From the NCBI RefSeq assembly GCF_035920445.1, contig NZ_CP109162.1, positions 3,472,001 to 3,536,000 of the forward strand: DNA of 64,000 bases, read 5' to 3'. Position 1 is the stretch's first letter. Each line of letters starts with the position of its first letter. Shown here in pieces: positions 16,713 to 25,353 of the stretch. A program made the translations under genes and the position numbers. Source of the stretch: Nocardia sp. NBC_01730. GTDB lineage: Bacteria; Actinomycetota; Actinomycetes; Mycobacteriales; Mycobacteriaceae. The notes under the pieces are model-generated. The model was not told the DNA's origin and ran no database searches. It worked only from the letters and a program-made list of their open reading frames with translations.

Positions 16713-18242
16713 TCAGCGATTTGCGGGCGCGCGGTCGGGTTCGCAGTCGGCGCTCTTGATCAGGATCAGCTCCGAGGGTCGGCTGGTGAACCGGAAGTTC
16801 TTGCCGCGGTAGTCGACTTCGCCGTCGGTCGCCAGCGAGACCGGCGCTTCGGCCACCCGCACGTCGAGCCGGACGACCCGGTGGTGCACATAAGTGGGCG
16901 AGTGTTCCAGCATGCCGGTGACGGTGGCAGCGATCAGGCGCAGCCGCGAGAACGGGAGATCGGCGCGCAGATAGCGGACGTCGAGGGTGCCCCCGCGCAG
17001 CTCCGGGCGCGACATCGGAATCTGATCGGCAGGCTCGTACCTGCCGTTCCCGATGAACAGCATCCACAGCGCAGTGCGAGTGTCGCCGATGGTGACATGC
17101 ACCGGCTGGGCGCGGAACAGCACACGCACCATCGCGATTCCCGCGGCGGGCCATTTGCCGATGCGGCGCTCCCAGCGTTCCCGGATGCGAACGAAATCGG
17201 GGTAGCCGCCGAGGCTGGCGGTGTTCACGAAGACACGCTTATCGGCGTCGTCGACACGCACCTCGGCCACGTCGACACGGACCGCTTCGCCCGCCTCCAG
17301 CGCGGCGCGGGTCCGATCGGACTCGTCCACTCCGGCGTCCCTGGCGAAATGGTTCAGCGTGCCGCCCGCGAAAACGGCAAGCGGCAACCGATGGCGCACC
17401 GCGCACTCCGCGACTGTGGAAACCGTGCCGTCGCCTCCGACCACGCCGAGCGCGACGATGTGATCGTGGCGCAGCCACTCGTCGACCCGTGCCTCGAAAT
17501 CGTCGGCGCCGTCGAGTTCGAGCACCTCCGCCTCAGGGGACCGGTCGCGCAGCAACGCGAGCGTGTCGTCGCCGTCGCCCGCTCCAGACTGTGGGTTGCC
17601 GATCAGCAGCAATCCGGCGCCGGCGTGGATCGGCTGGATCCGCTCGGCCGGTCCGAGCGCGGCGGGTTCGTCGTCGCGTACCGCCCACCACTGCCTGGTG
17701 ACCAACGCGACCGCGCCACCGAACAGCGCCCCCGCGACCACGTCGGAGGGCCAGTGCACGCCGATGTGCACCCTGGAATAGCCGACAGCGACCGCGACCG
17801 GCGCTACCAACGCACCCGCCGCGGGCGACTCCAGCGCCAGCCCCGTCGCGAACGCGGCCGCCGAGGCCGAATGCCCCGACGGAAACGACGACGACACCGG
17901 CGGAACGACCAGCCTGCGCACGAACGGCACGGACTCGTCGGGCGGGCGCCGACGCGGGAACAGCGGTTTGGCGATTCCGTTGGCCACACCGCTGGCGATG
18001 CCCAACGCGAGGAGACCGCGGACGGCGCCGCGCCGCGTCGAGCGGTCCCCCGCTACGAACAGGGCCGCGCCGAGCACGACCCACAGGCGGTTCTTGTCGG
18101 CCACCGTGCTCAATCCTTTGAGCAGGCGGTCCCCCGGGGTCGGGCGGACGCGCGCGCTGCGGGAGACCAACCAGCGATCCAAGCTGCCTGCCGCACCGGC
18201 GACGCGCCTGCTGCTCGATCCGCGAGTCGAAAGTTGCCGCAT
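16713..18242 (-). CDS. Bifunctional PAP2 phosphatase / diacylglycerol kinase-type lipid kinase
   Basis: The N-terminal half of this 509-residue protein is a type-2 phosphatidic acid phosphatase. It carries the three family motifs K-x6-RP (KPLFPRRRP, near residue 92), PSGHS (near 119) and SRVHIGVHWPSDV (near 157) on hydrophobic helices. The C-terminal half is a diacylglycerol kinase catalytic domain with GGDGT (near 271), followed by FAGGTLNHFARD and the beta-sandwich accessory region. Together the two parts could interconvert phosphatidate and diacylglycerol-like lipids at the membrane. This fused build is found in several actinobacteria. The gene stands alone on its strand. Confidence 0.9.
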   Translation of the reverse strand: MRQLSTRGSSSRRVAGAAGSLDRWLVSRSARVRPTPGDRLLKGLSTVADKNRLWVVLGAALFVAGDRSTRRGAVRGLLALGIASGVANGIAKPLFPRRRPPDESVPFVRRLVVPPVSSSFPSGHSASAAAFATGLALESPAAGALVAPVAVAVGYSRVHIGVHWPSDVVAGALFGGAVALVTRQWWAVRDDEPAALGPAERIQPIHAGAGLLLIGNPQSGAGDGDDTLALLRDRSPEAEVLELDGADDFEARVDEWLRHDHIVALGVVGGDGTVSTVAECAVRHRLPLAVFAGGTLNHFARDAGVDESDRTRAALEAGEAVRVDVAEVRVDDADKRVFVNTASLGGYPDFVRIRERWERRIGKWPAAGIAMVRVLFRAQPVHVTIGDTRTALWMLFIGNGRYEPADQIPMSRPELRGGTLDVRYLRADLPFSRLRLIAATVTGMLEHSPTYVHHRVVRLDVRVAEAPVSLATDGEVDYRGKNFRFTSRPSELILIKSADCEPDRAPANR

Positions 18243-18495
18243 CGCCGAAGCCTACCGACCGACAAGGCACCGTGTCGGTCGCCCGTCAATTCCTTTGCCA
18301 GCACGCGCGATTGCGTGTTTCGGCCGAAAGGGCCCACCCACAGTCCGCACCATATCCCTATTCAGTGCACGGATGTACTCTGATCTCGAGCGCACACTAC
18401 CGTTGAACGTCAACCAGGAAGAGATGATCGATGTATGCAGACACCTCATTCAGCACACAGTCATGCACTGAAACTCAGGTGAGGGTCGGGACCTG

Positions 18496-18690
18496 ATGGA
18501 ACACACGAACGAGCTGGCACAGGAACTCGCGGCCGCGGCACGGCGACATGGTTCGGCGATCGCGGGGATCGTCGGCTCTGCCGCACGCAAGGCGTCGTGG
18601 GAGGTGCTCGACCTCATGGCCGAAGGCCGCGAACTGGTGGGTGCGGCCCTGCGCGCCCGAGCCGAGGAACAACAGCACCGAGACGGGTGA
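18496..18690 (+). CDS. Small hypothetical helical protein
   Basis: This 64-residue frame has an alanine-rich, strongly helical composition (EHTNELAQELAAAARRHGSA, later EVLDLMAEGRELVGAALRAR) and a charged C-terminus. A weak purine-rich site precedes the ATG at 18496. It converges on pspM, which ends 15 bases away. No family is recognised. It could be an unannotated small protein, but the composition is also what a shadow frame would give. Confidence 0.42.
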   Translation: MEHTNELAQELAAAARRHGSAIAGIVGSAARKASWEVLDLMAEGRELVGAALRARAEEQQHRDG

Positions 18691-18705
18691 CGCTGAGCCG
18701 GACGA

Positions 18706-19596
18706 TCACATCGGTGGCCGCGGCGACGCGGGCACCGATTGATCGGCAACCTCGGTGAGCGCCTGCGCCCACCCGTCGAGGCGGTCGGACGCATGCCGTA
18801 GATCCGCGACGATGGTGTCGAAATTGTGCCGCAGCAGGGTTTTTTCGGGAACCGCGAGGATTCGGCCCGCCGCGGCAACCACCTGTTCGTACTCCGCCAC
18901 CCCGGCGTCGAGCCTGCCGAGGGTGAACCGCAAATTCTCCGTGAGCGCCACCGCCGCAGGAGAATTCGAGCGCCCCATCGTGCCGAGCGCCTGCTCCATC
19001 GCGGTGATGTCGGCAGCGAGGGCGTGCAACGCCGCGGATCCCGAGGCAGCGGTTTCGAGCAGATCGGCCAGCTCGTCCTCGGGCAGTCGACTCGAGCGAC
19101 GGATCTGTGCGCCCAGCCCATGCAATGCCTTCTCCGCGCGCACCAGTCGCCCGATCGGCGCGCGGGCGCTCGACCACAGCGGCGGCTGTTTGCGTGGAAG
19201 GAACGCCGCCTGCGGCAGAGGAGCACCACGCAGACGCAGATAGCGGCGGGTACTCAGAGCCGCGCCGGTGACCAACGCGACCGCTCCGCCACCGACCATG
19301 ACCACGGCCCACACCGGCGCCGAGATGACCACGAGGCCAACGGTTCCCGCGGTAGTGAGCCCGGAAACGGTGCCGAGCTGGAAGCTGCGGCGGCGGACCC
19401 TGCGGCGACGACGCAGCTCCCGCTCCCGGGGATCAGCCCAGCGCCGCACCGCGACAAGTGCGTTCCCGCCGACCTCGCGAATGTTGTCCGGCAGGCTACC
19501 CGGCTGCGGCGCCAGGGCGGCCTGCGCCCGGATGATCGCGGACCCGCGGACCCGACGCGCTTCGGGCCGCTGCTCGCGAAACTCACTGCCGCTCAT
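18706..19596 (-). CDS. pspM: PspM-like membrane partner of PspA
   Basis: This 296-residue protein lies directly downstream of pspA, as Rv2743c (PspM) does in M. tuberculosis. A basic N-terminal segment (DPRERELRRRRRVRRRS) is followed by two closely spaced hydrophobic helices (roughly residues 75-115) and a long helical C-terminal part. This matches the topology expected for a protein that anchors PspA at the membrane. The ATG at 19596 is chosen over 19698 because GGGAG lies seven bases upstream. A homologue of the fourth mycobacterial gene (PspN, Rv2742c) is not present at this place. The assignment combines synteny with topology; sequence identity could not be measured. Confidence 0.75.
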   Translation of the reverse strand: MSGSEFREQRPEARRVRGSAIIRAQAALAPQPGSLPDNIREVGGNALVAVRRWADPRERELRRRRRVRRRSFQLGTVSGLTTAGTVGLVVISAPVWAVVMVGGGAVALVTGAALSTRRYLRLRGAPLPQAAFLPRKQPPLWSSARAPIGRLVRAEKALHGLGAQIRRSSRLPEDELADLLETAASGSAALHALAADITAMEQALGTMGRSNSPAAVALTENLRFTLGRLDAGVAEYEQVVAAAGRILAVPEKTLLRHNFDTIVADLRHASDRLDGWAQALTEVADQSVPASPRPPM

Positions 19597-19731
19597 GCCT
19601 TTTCTCCCACCGGGTGCGCGGATCGGACGGACGTGCGCCCGATCCGGCCGACGGCCGGCCGGTATCCACGCATTGCCGTTCAGTGAACCAGCCCCCACCG
19701 ACCATATCCTTGCCGAGCGCCCGACCGCTGC

Positions 19732-20562
19732 CTACTGCTGCGCGGTCTGGCCCTTGTTCATCTGCGGCTGCGCCGCATTGGACTGGGTCTGCGCCGGATT
19801 GATGGCGGGCTGGGCGGCGCCACCGGCGGGCAGCTGATCACCGCGCATGGAGGCGCGGATCTGCTCCAGCTTGCTGTGTCCGGCCATCTGGACGCTGGCC
19901 TGCTGAACCTCGAGCATTCGGCCCTGCACCGAGTTCTGCGCGAGTTCGGCGGCGCCGAGAGCGTTGGCGTAGCGGCGCTCGATCTTCTCGCGCACCGCAT
20001 CCAGGCTCGGGGTGCTGCCAGGCGCCGACAGCGTGGAATCCATCCGCTGCAGTGACGCGGAGACCTGCTCCTGCATCTTGGCCTGCTCCAGCTGGCTGAG
20101 CAGCTTGGTGCGCTCGGCGACCTTCTGCTGCAGCAGCATCGCGTTCTGCTCCACGGCTTTCTTGGCCTGGGCAGCCGCCTGCAGCGACTGGTCGTGCAGG
20201 ACCTTCAGGTCCTCGACGGACTGCTCGGCGGTGACCAGCTGCGCGGCGAACGCCTCAGCGGCGTTGGTGTACTGGATCGCCTTCTCGGTGTCGCCCGCCG
20301 CGGCGGCCTGATCGGCCAGCAGAACGGCTTGGCGCGCGTTGGCATTGAGCTTCTCGACCTCGTCCAGCTGCCGGTTCAGCTTCATCTCCAGCTGACGCTG
20401 GTTGCCGATCACCGACGCGGCCTGCTGCGAAAGAGCCTGGTGCTGCCGCTGGGCTTCCTCGATAGCCTGCTGAATCTGAACCTTCGGATCCGCGTGCTCC
20501 TCGATCTTGGCATCGAAGAGGGCCATCATGTATTTCCAGGCCTTGACGAACGGATTAGCCAT
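19732..20562 (-). CDS. pspA: PspA/IM30-family membrane stress protein (35 kDa antigen type)
   Basis: PspA is an ESCRT-III-related coiled-coil protein that coats and stabilises stressed membranes. The 276-residue product starts [20 protein letters not shown], with the amphipathic N-terminal helix and the family's [18 protein letters not shown]. It continues as a nearly uninterrupted glutamine/alanine-rich coiled coil to about residue 230, then ends in a low-complexity Gln/Asn/Ala/Pro tail. The ATG at 20562 is chosen because the family begins there; GGAGG is about 12 bases upstream. clgR precedes it and pspM follows, as in mycobacteria. Confidence 0.93.
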   Translation of the reverse strand: MANPFVKAWKYMMALFDAKIEEHADPKVQIQQAIEEAQRQHQALSQQAASVIGNQRQLEMKLNRQLDEVEKLNANARQAVLLADQAAAAGDTEKAIQYTNAAEAFAAQLVTAEQSVEDLKVLHDQSLQAAAQAKKAVEQNAMLLQQKVAERTKLLSQLEQAKMQEQVSASLQRMDSTLSAPGSTPSLDAVREKIERRYANALGAAELAQNSVQGRMLEVQQASVQMAGHSKLEQIRASMRGDQLPAGGAAQPAINPAQTQSNAAQPQMNKGQTAQQ

Positions 20563-20663
20563 CGATTGATCCCGCCTCCATCTGACATGCCGCGCTCCGG
20601 CGCGACTCCAGTGCGCGACCGTCACGCACTCGATATCTGCCTATCCTCCACCATGTGGCACCT

Positions 20664-20683
20664 GGGCCGGGCGAACCCGGCCC
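20664..20683 (-). terminator. Strong hairpin with UUCG loop between clgR and pspA
   Basis: On the minus strand GGGCCGGG-TTCG-CCCGGCCC forms a perfect 8-bp GC stem closed by a UUCG tetraloop. It lies 79 bases after the clgR stop and about 100 bases before pspA. There is no U-tract, so it may be a partial terminator or an RNA processing/stability element that lowers or separates pspA expression from clgR. Confidence 0.5.
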
Positions 20684-20761
20684 AATCGACACCTATGGAG
20701 AATCTATCCGCTTTCGGCGTCGGTCCGCAGTGTTGCGGCGGCGACCACGTCTCGTTCTGCG

Positions 20762-21235
20762 TCACACACCCTTCACCAAAACCAGCATGTCCGACTTCGG
20801 CGCGGGGATCACGATCCTGGTGTCCTCGGCGAGCGGCAGCGGGCGGGCGCGGGCCACCGACATGGTGGCGGTCGCGGGAGCCAGCGCCGGCTCGGCGGGC
20901 GCGGCGGCCTCCGAGTTTGCGCCGACCTCGACAGCGGTCTGCTCCCGCTCCGCGGGAGCGGCGGCGGCCGCGGCGTCCGCCGGAGTGCCGGTGGGCAGTC
21001 CCGCGGCGTCGGCCATGACCGTGCTCACGTCCCACAGCACCCGCGACAGCGGCACGTCCAGCGCCTCGCAGATGGCGGCGAGCAATTCACTGGAGGCTTC
21101 CTTGCGGCCGCGCTCGACCTCGGACAGGTATCCCAGGCTCACGCGCGCCGAGGTGGACACCTCGCGCAGGGTGCGGTTCTGGGCGAGACGCGCACGCCGC
21201 AGACTGTCTCCGATCGCCTCTCGCAGCAGCGTCAT
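20762..21235 (-). CDS. clgR: ClgR-type XRE-family transcriptional regulator
   Basis: This 157-residue protein has a cro/C1-type HTH at about residues 10-70 ([36 protein letters not shown]). It is followed by an alanine/glutamate-rich, probably disordered linker and a short conserved C-terminus. ClgR activates clp protease genes and the psp genes in Mycobacterium and Corynebacterium, and is itself degraded by ClpP. AAGGAG six bases before the ATG at 21235 defines the start. The C-terminal residues VKGV are not the classical AA degron, but the exposed hydrophobic tail is compatible with proteolysis. An ECF-type promoter motif lies upstream. Confidence 0.9.
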   Translation of the reverse strand: MTLLREAIGDSLRRARLAQNRTLREVSTSARVSLGYLSEVERGRKEASSELLAAICEALDVPLSRVLWDVSTVMADAAGLPTGTPADAAAAAAPAEREQTAVEVGANSEAAAPAEPALAPATATMSVARARPLPLAEDTRIVIPAPKSDMLVLVKGV

Positions 21236-21310
21236 CTCGTTCTCCTTCGCTCCCGGTCGCCGGGCCGACGAGCTACGTCGGATCCCCACGCATGCCGTTC
21301 TTTCTCGCAC

Positions 21311-21337
21311 AACGTCGGACGAGGGCCGGTTGGTTCC
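21311..21337 (-). promoter_or_regulatory. ECF (SigE-like) promoter upstream of clgR
   Basis: On the minus strand GGAACC (21337-21332) is followed after 17 bases by CGTT (21314-21311). This matches the GGAAC(C/T)-N16/17-CGTT consensus of mycobacterial SigE-type promoters. It lies in the short gap between cinA and clgR, about 76 bases before the clgR start. In M. tuberculosis clgR is induced by SigE under envelope stress. The promoter role here is inferred from motif and position. Confidence 0.65.
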
Positions 21338-21349
21338 CACAGGGGCAAA

Positions 21350-21877
21350 TCATTCGCTCCGCCCGATGCGTTCGGCCGGACCGGGGTCCGGCTCACACAC
21401 ACATCGAAGCAACTCGCGCACCGCGGTATGTGTCGCACCGATTCTGATAGTCCACCGGTCCCCCGGGAGTTTCAACCGCACCACTTCGGTATGCCCCGGA
21501 CCAGCCAGGCCGAGAAAGACGGTGCCCACCGGGTATCCGTCCTGCGAATCGGGTCCGGCGACGCCGGTCAGCCCCACACCCCAGTCCGCAACGCACCTCG
21601 TCCGTGCGCCCACCGCCAACTGCTCCGCGGTACTCGCCGCCACCGGACCTTCCGTCGCCAGCACTTCCGCTCCGACGCCCGCGAGGCTCTGTTTGAGGTC
21701 TGTGGCGTACACCACCAACCCGCCGCGTAGGACGGCGCTGGCGCCCGGAACTCCGGCGATGGTCGCGGCGAGCAAGCCCGCCGTGAGCGACTCCGCGGTC
21801 GCCACCGTCTGCCGCGCGGCCACCAGTGCTCGCACGAGGTCGGCGGCGGGCACGCCGGCGGTGAGTGGATCGGTCAT
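21350..21877 (-). CDS. cinA: CinA-family nicotinamide-nucleotide amidohydrolase (C-terminal domain protein)
   Basis: This 175-residue protein is the stand-alone amidohydrolase domain that deamidates nicotinamide mononucleotide to nicotinate mononucleotide in NAD salvage (PncC activity). Family motifs are ATAESLTAGLLAATIAGVPGAS near residue 25, GGLVVYATDLKQSL, and VGLTGVAGPDSQDGYPVGTVF with the conserved GVAGP. The N-terminal MoeA/MogA-like domain of full-length CinA is absent. The ATG at 21877 overlaps the pgsA stop (ATGA), so translation is coupled to pgsA. clgR follows after an intergenic promoter. Confidence 0.88.
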   Translation of the reverse strand: MTDPLTAGVPAADLVRALVAARQTVATAESLTAGLLAATIAGVPGASAVLRGGLVVYATDLKQSLAGVGAEVLATEGPVAASTAEQLAVGARTRCVADWGVGLTGVAGPDSQDGYPVGTVFLGLAGPGHTEVVRLKLPGDRWTIRIGATHTAVRELLRCVCEPDPGPAERIGRSE

Positions 21878-22527
21878 GCGCCGCGCGACCGGCCCGGCCC
21901 GCCCGCGAACCACACCCTGGCCGCTTGGCCCACATAGTCCAACCCGGTCACCACGGTGAGTGCGACGGCCAGGTACATCAGCGCCATCCCGGCATCGGCG
22001 AACCAGCCCGACAGCGGCAGCAGCAGCACCGCGATCGCCAACGACTGGACGAGCGTCTTCAGCTTGCCGCCGCGTCCGGCGGGAATCACACCGCGCCGCA
22101 CGACCGCGAGCCGCAGCAGCGTCACGCCGATCTCGCGGCCACAGATGATGATCGTGATCCACCAGGCCAGATCGCCGAGCACGGACAGGCCGATCACCGC
22201 CGACCCGATCAGCGCCTTGTCCGCAATGGGGTCGGCGAGCTTGCCGAAGTCGGTGACCAGACCATATTTGCGCGCCAGTTGCCCGTCGAACCGATCTGTG
22301 ATCGCGGCGAGGCCGAACAGCGCGGCGGCGGTGATCCGCCAACCGGTCTCGTGTCCGTCCCCGACGAACAGCGCGACGACGAACAGCGGCACGATCGCGA
22401 TCCGCAGCATGGTGAGGATGTTCGCGATGTTCAGCAGCGGCACCGCGGTCTCGGCTTGAGCGAAACCAGGTCGCATCGGGCTCGGAGCGCTCCACGGGCG
22501 GTCCATTTCGTCAGGTTGCGCGCTCAT
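21874..22527 (-). CDS. pgsA: CDP-diacylglycerol--glycerol-3-phosphate 3-phosphatidyltransferase
   Basis: This 217-residue integral membrane protein of the CDP-alcohol phosphatidyltransferase family makes phosphatidylglycerol phosphate from CDP-diacylglycerol. The catalytic motif D-x2-DG-x2-AR-x8-G-x3-D-x3-D is complete, split here as DRFDGQLAR and DFGKLADPIAD (near residues 78-104). It is surrounded by hydrophobic helices. It corresponds in position to pgsA3 (Rv2746c). Phosphatidylglycerol is the cardiolipin precursor and fits the neighbouring membrane-stress genes. An in-frame ATG (residue 18) is an alternative start. Confidence 0.92.
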   Translation of the reverse strand: MSAQPDEMDRPWSAPSPMRPGFAQAETAVPLLNIANILTMLRIAIVPLFVVALFVGDGHETGWRITAAALFGLAAITDRFDGQLARKYGLVTDFGKLADPIADKALIGSAVIGLSVLGDLAWWITIIICGREIGVTLLRLAVVRRGVIPAGRGGKLKTLVQSLAIAVLLLPLSGWFADAGMALMYLAVALTVVTGLDYVGQAARVWFAGGPGRSRGA

Positions 22528-22668
22528 GCCCCTGCCTTGCCCGCGATCGGCTCGGTCATGGCAGCCTCGTCATCCCGTCGCGCTGGCCGGCGCGATGCGG
22601 TGAGCGGAACGACTGGAGGTGCGGCACACGTTCAGACTATCGGTAGCCGGGCCGACTACTGTGCACCC

Positions 22669-23235
22669 ATGACCTCTCGGGGACCATTAGGTGGTTCGAC
22701 CAGCGACGCGCATCCGGGCACGGCTTCTGCTGCGCAGATCTCCGTCCCGGCTGTCCGACGCGCGCGAACCTCCGACGTGCCCGAGATCAAGCGCCTCGTC
22801 GATGCCTACGCGGGCCGGATCCTGCTGGAGAAGAACCTGGTCACGCTCTACGAGGCAGTGCAGGAGTTCTGGGTCGCCGAGCTGGACGGCCGCGTCGTCG
22901 GCTGTGGCGCGCTGCACGTATTGTGGGCCGACCTCGGCGAGGTGCGCACGGTCGCGGTCGATCCGGATGTCAAGGGCTCCGGTGTGGGCAAGCTCATCGT
23001 GCAGCGCCTGATCGCGGTAGCCCGTGAGATCGAGCTGCGGCGGCTGTTCGTGCTGACCTTCGAGGTGGAGTTCTTCGGCAGACACGGGTTCGTCGAGATC
23101 GACGGCACCCCGGTCACCGCCGAGGTGTATGCGGAGATGTGCCGGTCCTACGACACAGGTGTCGCCGAGTTCCTCGATCTGAGCTATGTGAAGCCGAACA
23201 CCCTCGGCAATACTCGAATGCTGCTGACGCTCTGA
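22669..23235 (+). CDS. argA: Amino-acid N-acetyltransferase (N-acetylglutamate synthase, ArgA type)
   Basis: This 188-residue GNAT-fold protein would acetylate glutamate at the first step of arginine synthesis, as shown for the mycobacterial Rv2747 type. After about 25 variable N-terminal residues the fold starts at PAVRRARTSDVPEIKRLVDA. The acetyl-CoA loop is VDPDVKGSGVGKLIVQRLI, and a C-terminal FFGRHGFVEI motif closes the GNAT domain. The ATG at 22669 is chosen because the promoter-facing sequence before it holds no other good start. It is divergent from pgsA, as in M. tuberculosis. Confidence 0.88.
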   Translation: MTSRGPLGGSTSDAHPGTASAAQISVPAVRRARTSDVPEIKRLVDAYAGRILLEKNLVTLYEAVQEFWVAELDGRVVGCGALHVLWADLGEVRTVAVDPDVKGSGVGKLIVQRLIAVAREIELRRLFVLTFEVEFFGRHGFVEIDGTPVTAEVYAEMCRSYDTGVAEFLDLSYVKPNTLGNTRMLLTL

Positions 23236-23263
23236 GTCCGTCTCTACAGGAAGCGATCCACCC

Positions 23264-23548
23264 GTGCCGATCTTCGCCGTCCACTACAGCTACTCCGACA
23301 GCACCATCGCCGACCGCGACACCCACCGTCCCGAGCATCGGGCCTGGTTGGCCGGTCTGGTCGAATCCGGCACCCTGCTGAGCAGCGGGCCGTACCCGGA
23401 CGGGTCCGGCGCGCTGCTCATCTTCCGGTCGGACGACGCGGGACAGCTGAAGGAACTGCTGGCGCGGGATCCGTTCGCGCGGGAGGACCTCATCGACGAC
23501 GTCCGCGCGGTCGAATGGGTTCCCGTGCTGGGCGCCTTCGCACCCTGA
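23264..23548 (+). CDS. YciI family protein
   Basis: This 94-residue protein has the YciI/ferredoxin-like dimeric fold. It begins PIFAVHYSYSDSTIADRDTH, contains the conserved HR..H segment PEHRAWLAGLV and the SGPYPDG loop, and ends with a VEWVPVLG strand. The family includes proposed degradative enzymes with a His-Asp pair, but the substrate is unknown. The GTG at 23264 follows argA by 28 bases, so co-transcription is likely. It converges on the TerC gene. Confidence 0.85.
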   Translation: MPIFAVHYSYSDSTIADRDTHRPEHRAWLAGLVESGTLLSSGPYPDGSGALLIFRSDDAGQLKELLARDPFAREDLIDDVRAVEWVPVLGAFAP

Positions 23549-23561
23549 TCACGGTCCCGAG

Positions 23562-24554
23562 CTATTCACCGACTCGGCTGCGCACTTGGCCGCGGGTCCG
23601 GATCAGGCTCGCGACCGTCGCGACGATCAGGATGCCGAGGATGACACCCAACGAGACCGGCGTGGAGATCTCCGGGACGACGACGTGTTCACCGCCGTTG
23701 ACGAACGGCAGCGTGTTCTCGTGCAGTGCGTGCAGCACCAGCTTCACGCCGATGAACGCGAGGATGGCCGCCAGACCGTAGGAAAGGTAGACCAGCCGGT
23801 CGAGCAACCCGCCGATCAGGAAGTACAGCTGCCGCAAGCCCATCAGCGCGAACGCGTTCGCAGTGAAGACGAGGTAGGGCTCCTCGGTGAGGCCGTAGAT
23901 GGCCGGGATGGAGTCCAGTGCGAACAGCAGGTCGGCGAACCCGATGGCCAGCAGGGCGAGCAGCAGCGGCGTGATCGCGCGGCGCCCGTCCATCCTGGTG
24001 ACCAGCTTGTCGCCGTCGTACTCGTCGGTGGTCGGCAGCATCCGCTTGACAAGCGCGACGATGCGGCTGTCGCGCTTCTGCTCGTGCTCGACCTCGTGGC
24101 CGCTCTCCCGGATCAACTTGACGGCGGTGTAGACGAGAAAGAGGCCGAACAGATAAAACACCCAGCTGAACGCGCTGATCGCGGCCGCGCCGACGGCGAT
24201 GAACATGCCGCGCATCACCAAGGCGATCACGATGCCGATCAGCAGCGCCTTCTGCTGGTAGATCCGCGGTACCGCGAAGGTGGACATGATGATCAGGAAG
24301 ACGAACAGGTTGTCCACCGAAAGCGCCTTTTCGGTGACGAAGCCCGCATAATACTCGCCCGCGTACGTCGATCCCCACTGCCAGGCGACGACCCCGCCGA
24401 AGGCCAGCGCCAGCCCGATGTACACGGCGGACCAGAATCCGGATTCCCGGAACGTCGGCTCGTGTGGCGTGCGGACGTGTGCGTAGAAGTCGAAGACGAA
24501 CAAGCCGAGGATCACCGCGATGGTGATTCCCCATTCGAGTGCGGTTACCTGCAT
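23562..24554 (-). CDS. TerC family integral membrane protein
   Basis: This 330-residue protein has eight to nine predicted transmembrane helices. The TerC signature is present: EKALSVDNLFVFLIIMSTF with the conserved acidic DN pair, and the second half repeat FADLLFALDSIPAIYG. A charged cytoplasmic loop (RDSRIVALVKRMLPTTDEYD) separates the halves. TerC proteins are linked to tellurite resistance and to manganese or other metal export during protein secretion. The ATG at 24554 (MQVTALEWG) is preferred to 24614 because it directly precedes the first helix. Confidence 0.92.
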   Translation of the reverse strand: MQVTALEWGITIAVILGLFVFDFYAHVRTPHEPTFRESGFWSAVYIGLALAFGGVVAWQWGSTYAGEYYAGFVTEKALSVDNLFVFLIIMSTFAVPRIYQQKALLIGIVIALVMRGMFIAVGAAAISAFSWVFYLFGLFLVYTAVKLIRESGHEVEHEQKRDSRIVALVKRMLPTTDEYDGDKLVTRMDGRRAITPLLLALLAIGFADLLFALDSIPAIYGLTEEPYLVFTANAFALMGLRQLYFLIGGLLDRLVYLSYGLAAILAFIGVKLVLHALHENTLPFVNGGEHVVVPEISTPVSLGVILGILIVATVASLIRTRGQVRSRVGE

Positions 24555-25044
24555 GCGGTGCGCCGATCGGCAGCGAATGTCATGGTGTCCATAATGCCCG
24601 ATTTGTCCGTTCACTTCTGCTTGCGGGGTGATTGCCGACCATACTTACACAGGCATTCGCCCAGGCGCTGGGGCCAGGGTTGACGACGGTGACCGATGCG
24701 CCGTGCCGGTTGCCGAGCATCGAGCAGTGGGCAAGTACCGTCTCCGGACTGCCGCGGGCGGGCGTTCCTCGATCTCGTCACCGCCTCCCGAACTCGCCGG
24801 ACACCGCAGCGCCATGGACCGCGCTCCCGATCGACCGAATGACGGCTCCTGCGAGGCTGGCACCCCACCGACCACACGGAACACCCACCCTCGGCCACGC
24901 CGTTGAGCCCGGTAAGACTGAACCCGACGCCCGCTCCGGGACGGTATCGAGAAACAAAAGTCTTGTCTCCGAGTGGAAAAGCGGTTCACAAGACGAAATC
25001 GGGTGTTAGCGTCGAGGCAACGAAACCACAAGGAAGGCACGACG
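24555..25044. other. Non-coding stretch between TerC and the tRNA array
   Basis: No intact gene is supported. A 7-bp inverted repeat (GTCTTGT at 24960-24966 and ACAAGAC at 24988-24994) lies about 50 bases before a small open frame and could be an operator or a promoter-proximal hairpin. Near 24650-24880 the plus strand gives short stretches faintly like an NmrA-type dehydrogenase C-terminus, in different frames. I do not consider that established. Confidence 0.4.
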
Positions 25045-25164
25045 ATGACAGAGACGGTGCGGCGACAGCAGTTGCTGAGCCGTGCCTGGCAGTCGTATCC
25101 CTATACCTTGCTATCGATCTCGTCCGTCGGATATCGACGGATGATCGTCCGGAGCGGCCCATGA
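25045..25164 (+). CDS. Small hypothetical protein before the tRNA array
   Basis: A 39-codon frame starts at ATG 25045 with AGGAAGG seven bases upstream. The product begins MTETVRRQQLLSRAWQSYPY and ends in a basic segment. A strong terminator hairpin follows 24 bases after the stop, so this looks like a complete one-gene transcription unit. It could encode a short protein or a leader peptide for the RNA genes behind it. No family is recognised. Confidence 0.45.
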   Translation: MTETVRRQQLLSRAWQSYPYTLLSISSVGYRRMIVRSGP

Positions 25165-25187
25165 CTGTGTCTTTCACAGACCCGCAG

Positions 25188-25231
25188 AAGGGGTCACTCC
25201 GCGGCGAATTGCCAAGGGGTGACCCCTTTTT
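25188..25231 (+). terminator. Rho-independent terminator ahead of the tRNA array
   Basis: AAGGGGTCAC (25188-25197) pairs perfectly with GTGACCCCTT (25219-25228) across a 21-base loop and runs into five T residues (25227-25231). It ends only eight bases before the first tRNA-like element, so it either closes the small gene upstream or acts as an attenuator in front of the array. Confidence 0.8.
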
Positions 25232-25238
25232 CCGCGCT

Positions 25239-25310
25239 ACGGACGTAGCTCGACCGGTACACCGACGTCTCCGAAACCGTAGGTCGGGTGTTCGAGTCCC
25301 TCCGTCCGTA
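25239..25310 (+). tRNA. Degenerate tRNA-like gene (possible Arg, anticodon CCG)
   Basis: A perfect acceptor helix is present (ACGGACG at 25239-25245 with CGTCCGT at 25303-25309). Three outer bases extend the pairing on the 5' side, giving 10 bp in all. T8 A9 follow correctly, and a T-loop TTCGAGT (25291-25297) closes a T-stem with one mismatch. The anticodon loop can be read as CTCCGAA with anticodon CCG (25271-25273), but its stem has only two good pairs plus a wobble. The D-stem GCTC has no matching GAGC. No CCA is encoded. It is probably a tRNA pseudogene or an unusual array tRNA. Confidence 0.4.
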
Positions 25311-25318
25311 GCACAGGC

Positions 25319-25344
25319 CGGTGGTTCGATTCCACCCACAGGTA
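25319..25344 (+). other. 3'-half tRNA fragment
   Basis: A perfect T-arm (GGTGG-TTCGATT-CCACC at 25320-25336) followed by a 7-base acceptor-like strand CACAGGT and an A is a clear tRNA 3' half. No complementary 5' acceptor strand, D-arm or anticodon arm precedes it; the previous tRNA-like element ends eight bases before. It looks like a recombination scar within a tRNA array. Confidence 0.45.
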
Positions 25345-25353
25345 CGAAACCGA

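Noticed and set aside
16701..18383. A 560-codon plus-strand frame opposite the PAP2-kinase gene
   Set aside because: It is antisense to a gene with complete catalytic motifs; no family features.
24650..24880. Possible NmrA-like dehydrogenase C-terminus
   Set aside because: Only short matches in different frames, without a continuous pattern; too weak for a feature.
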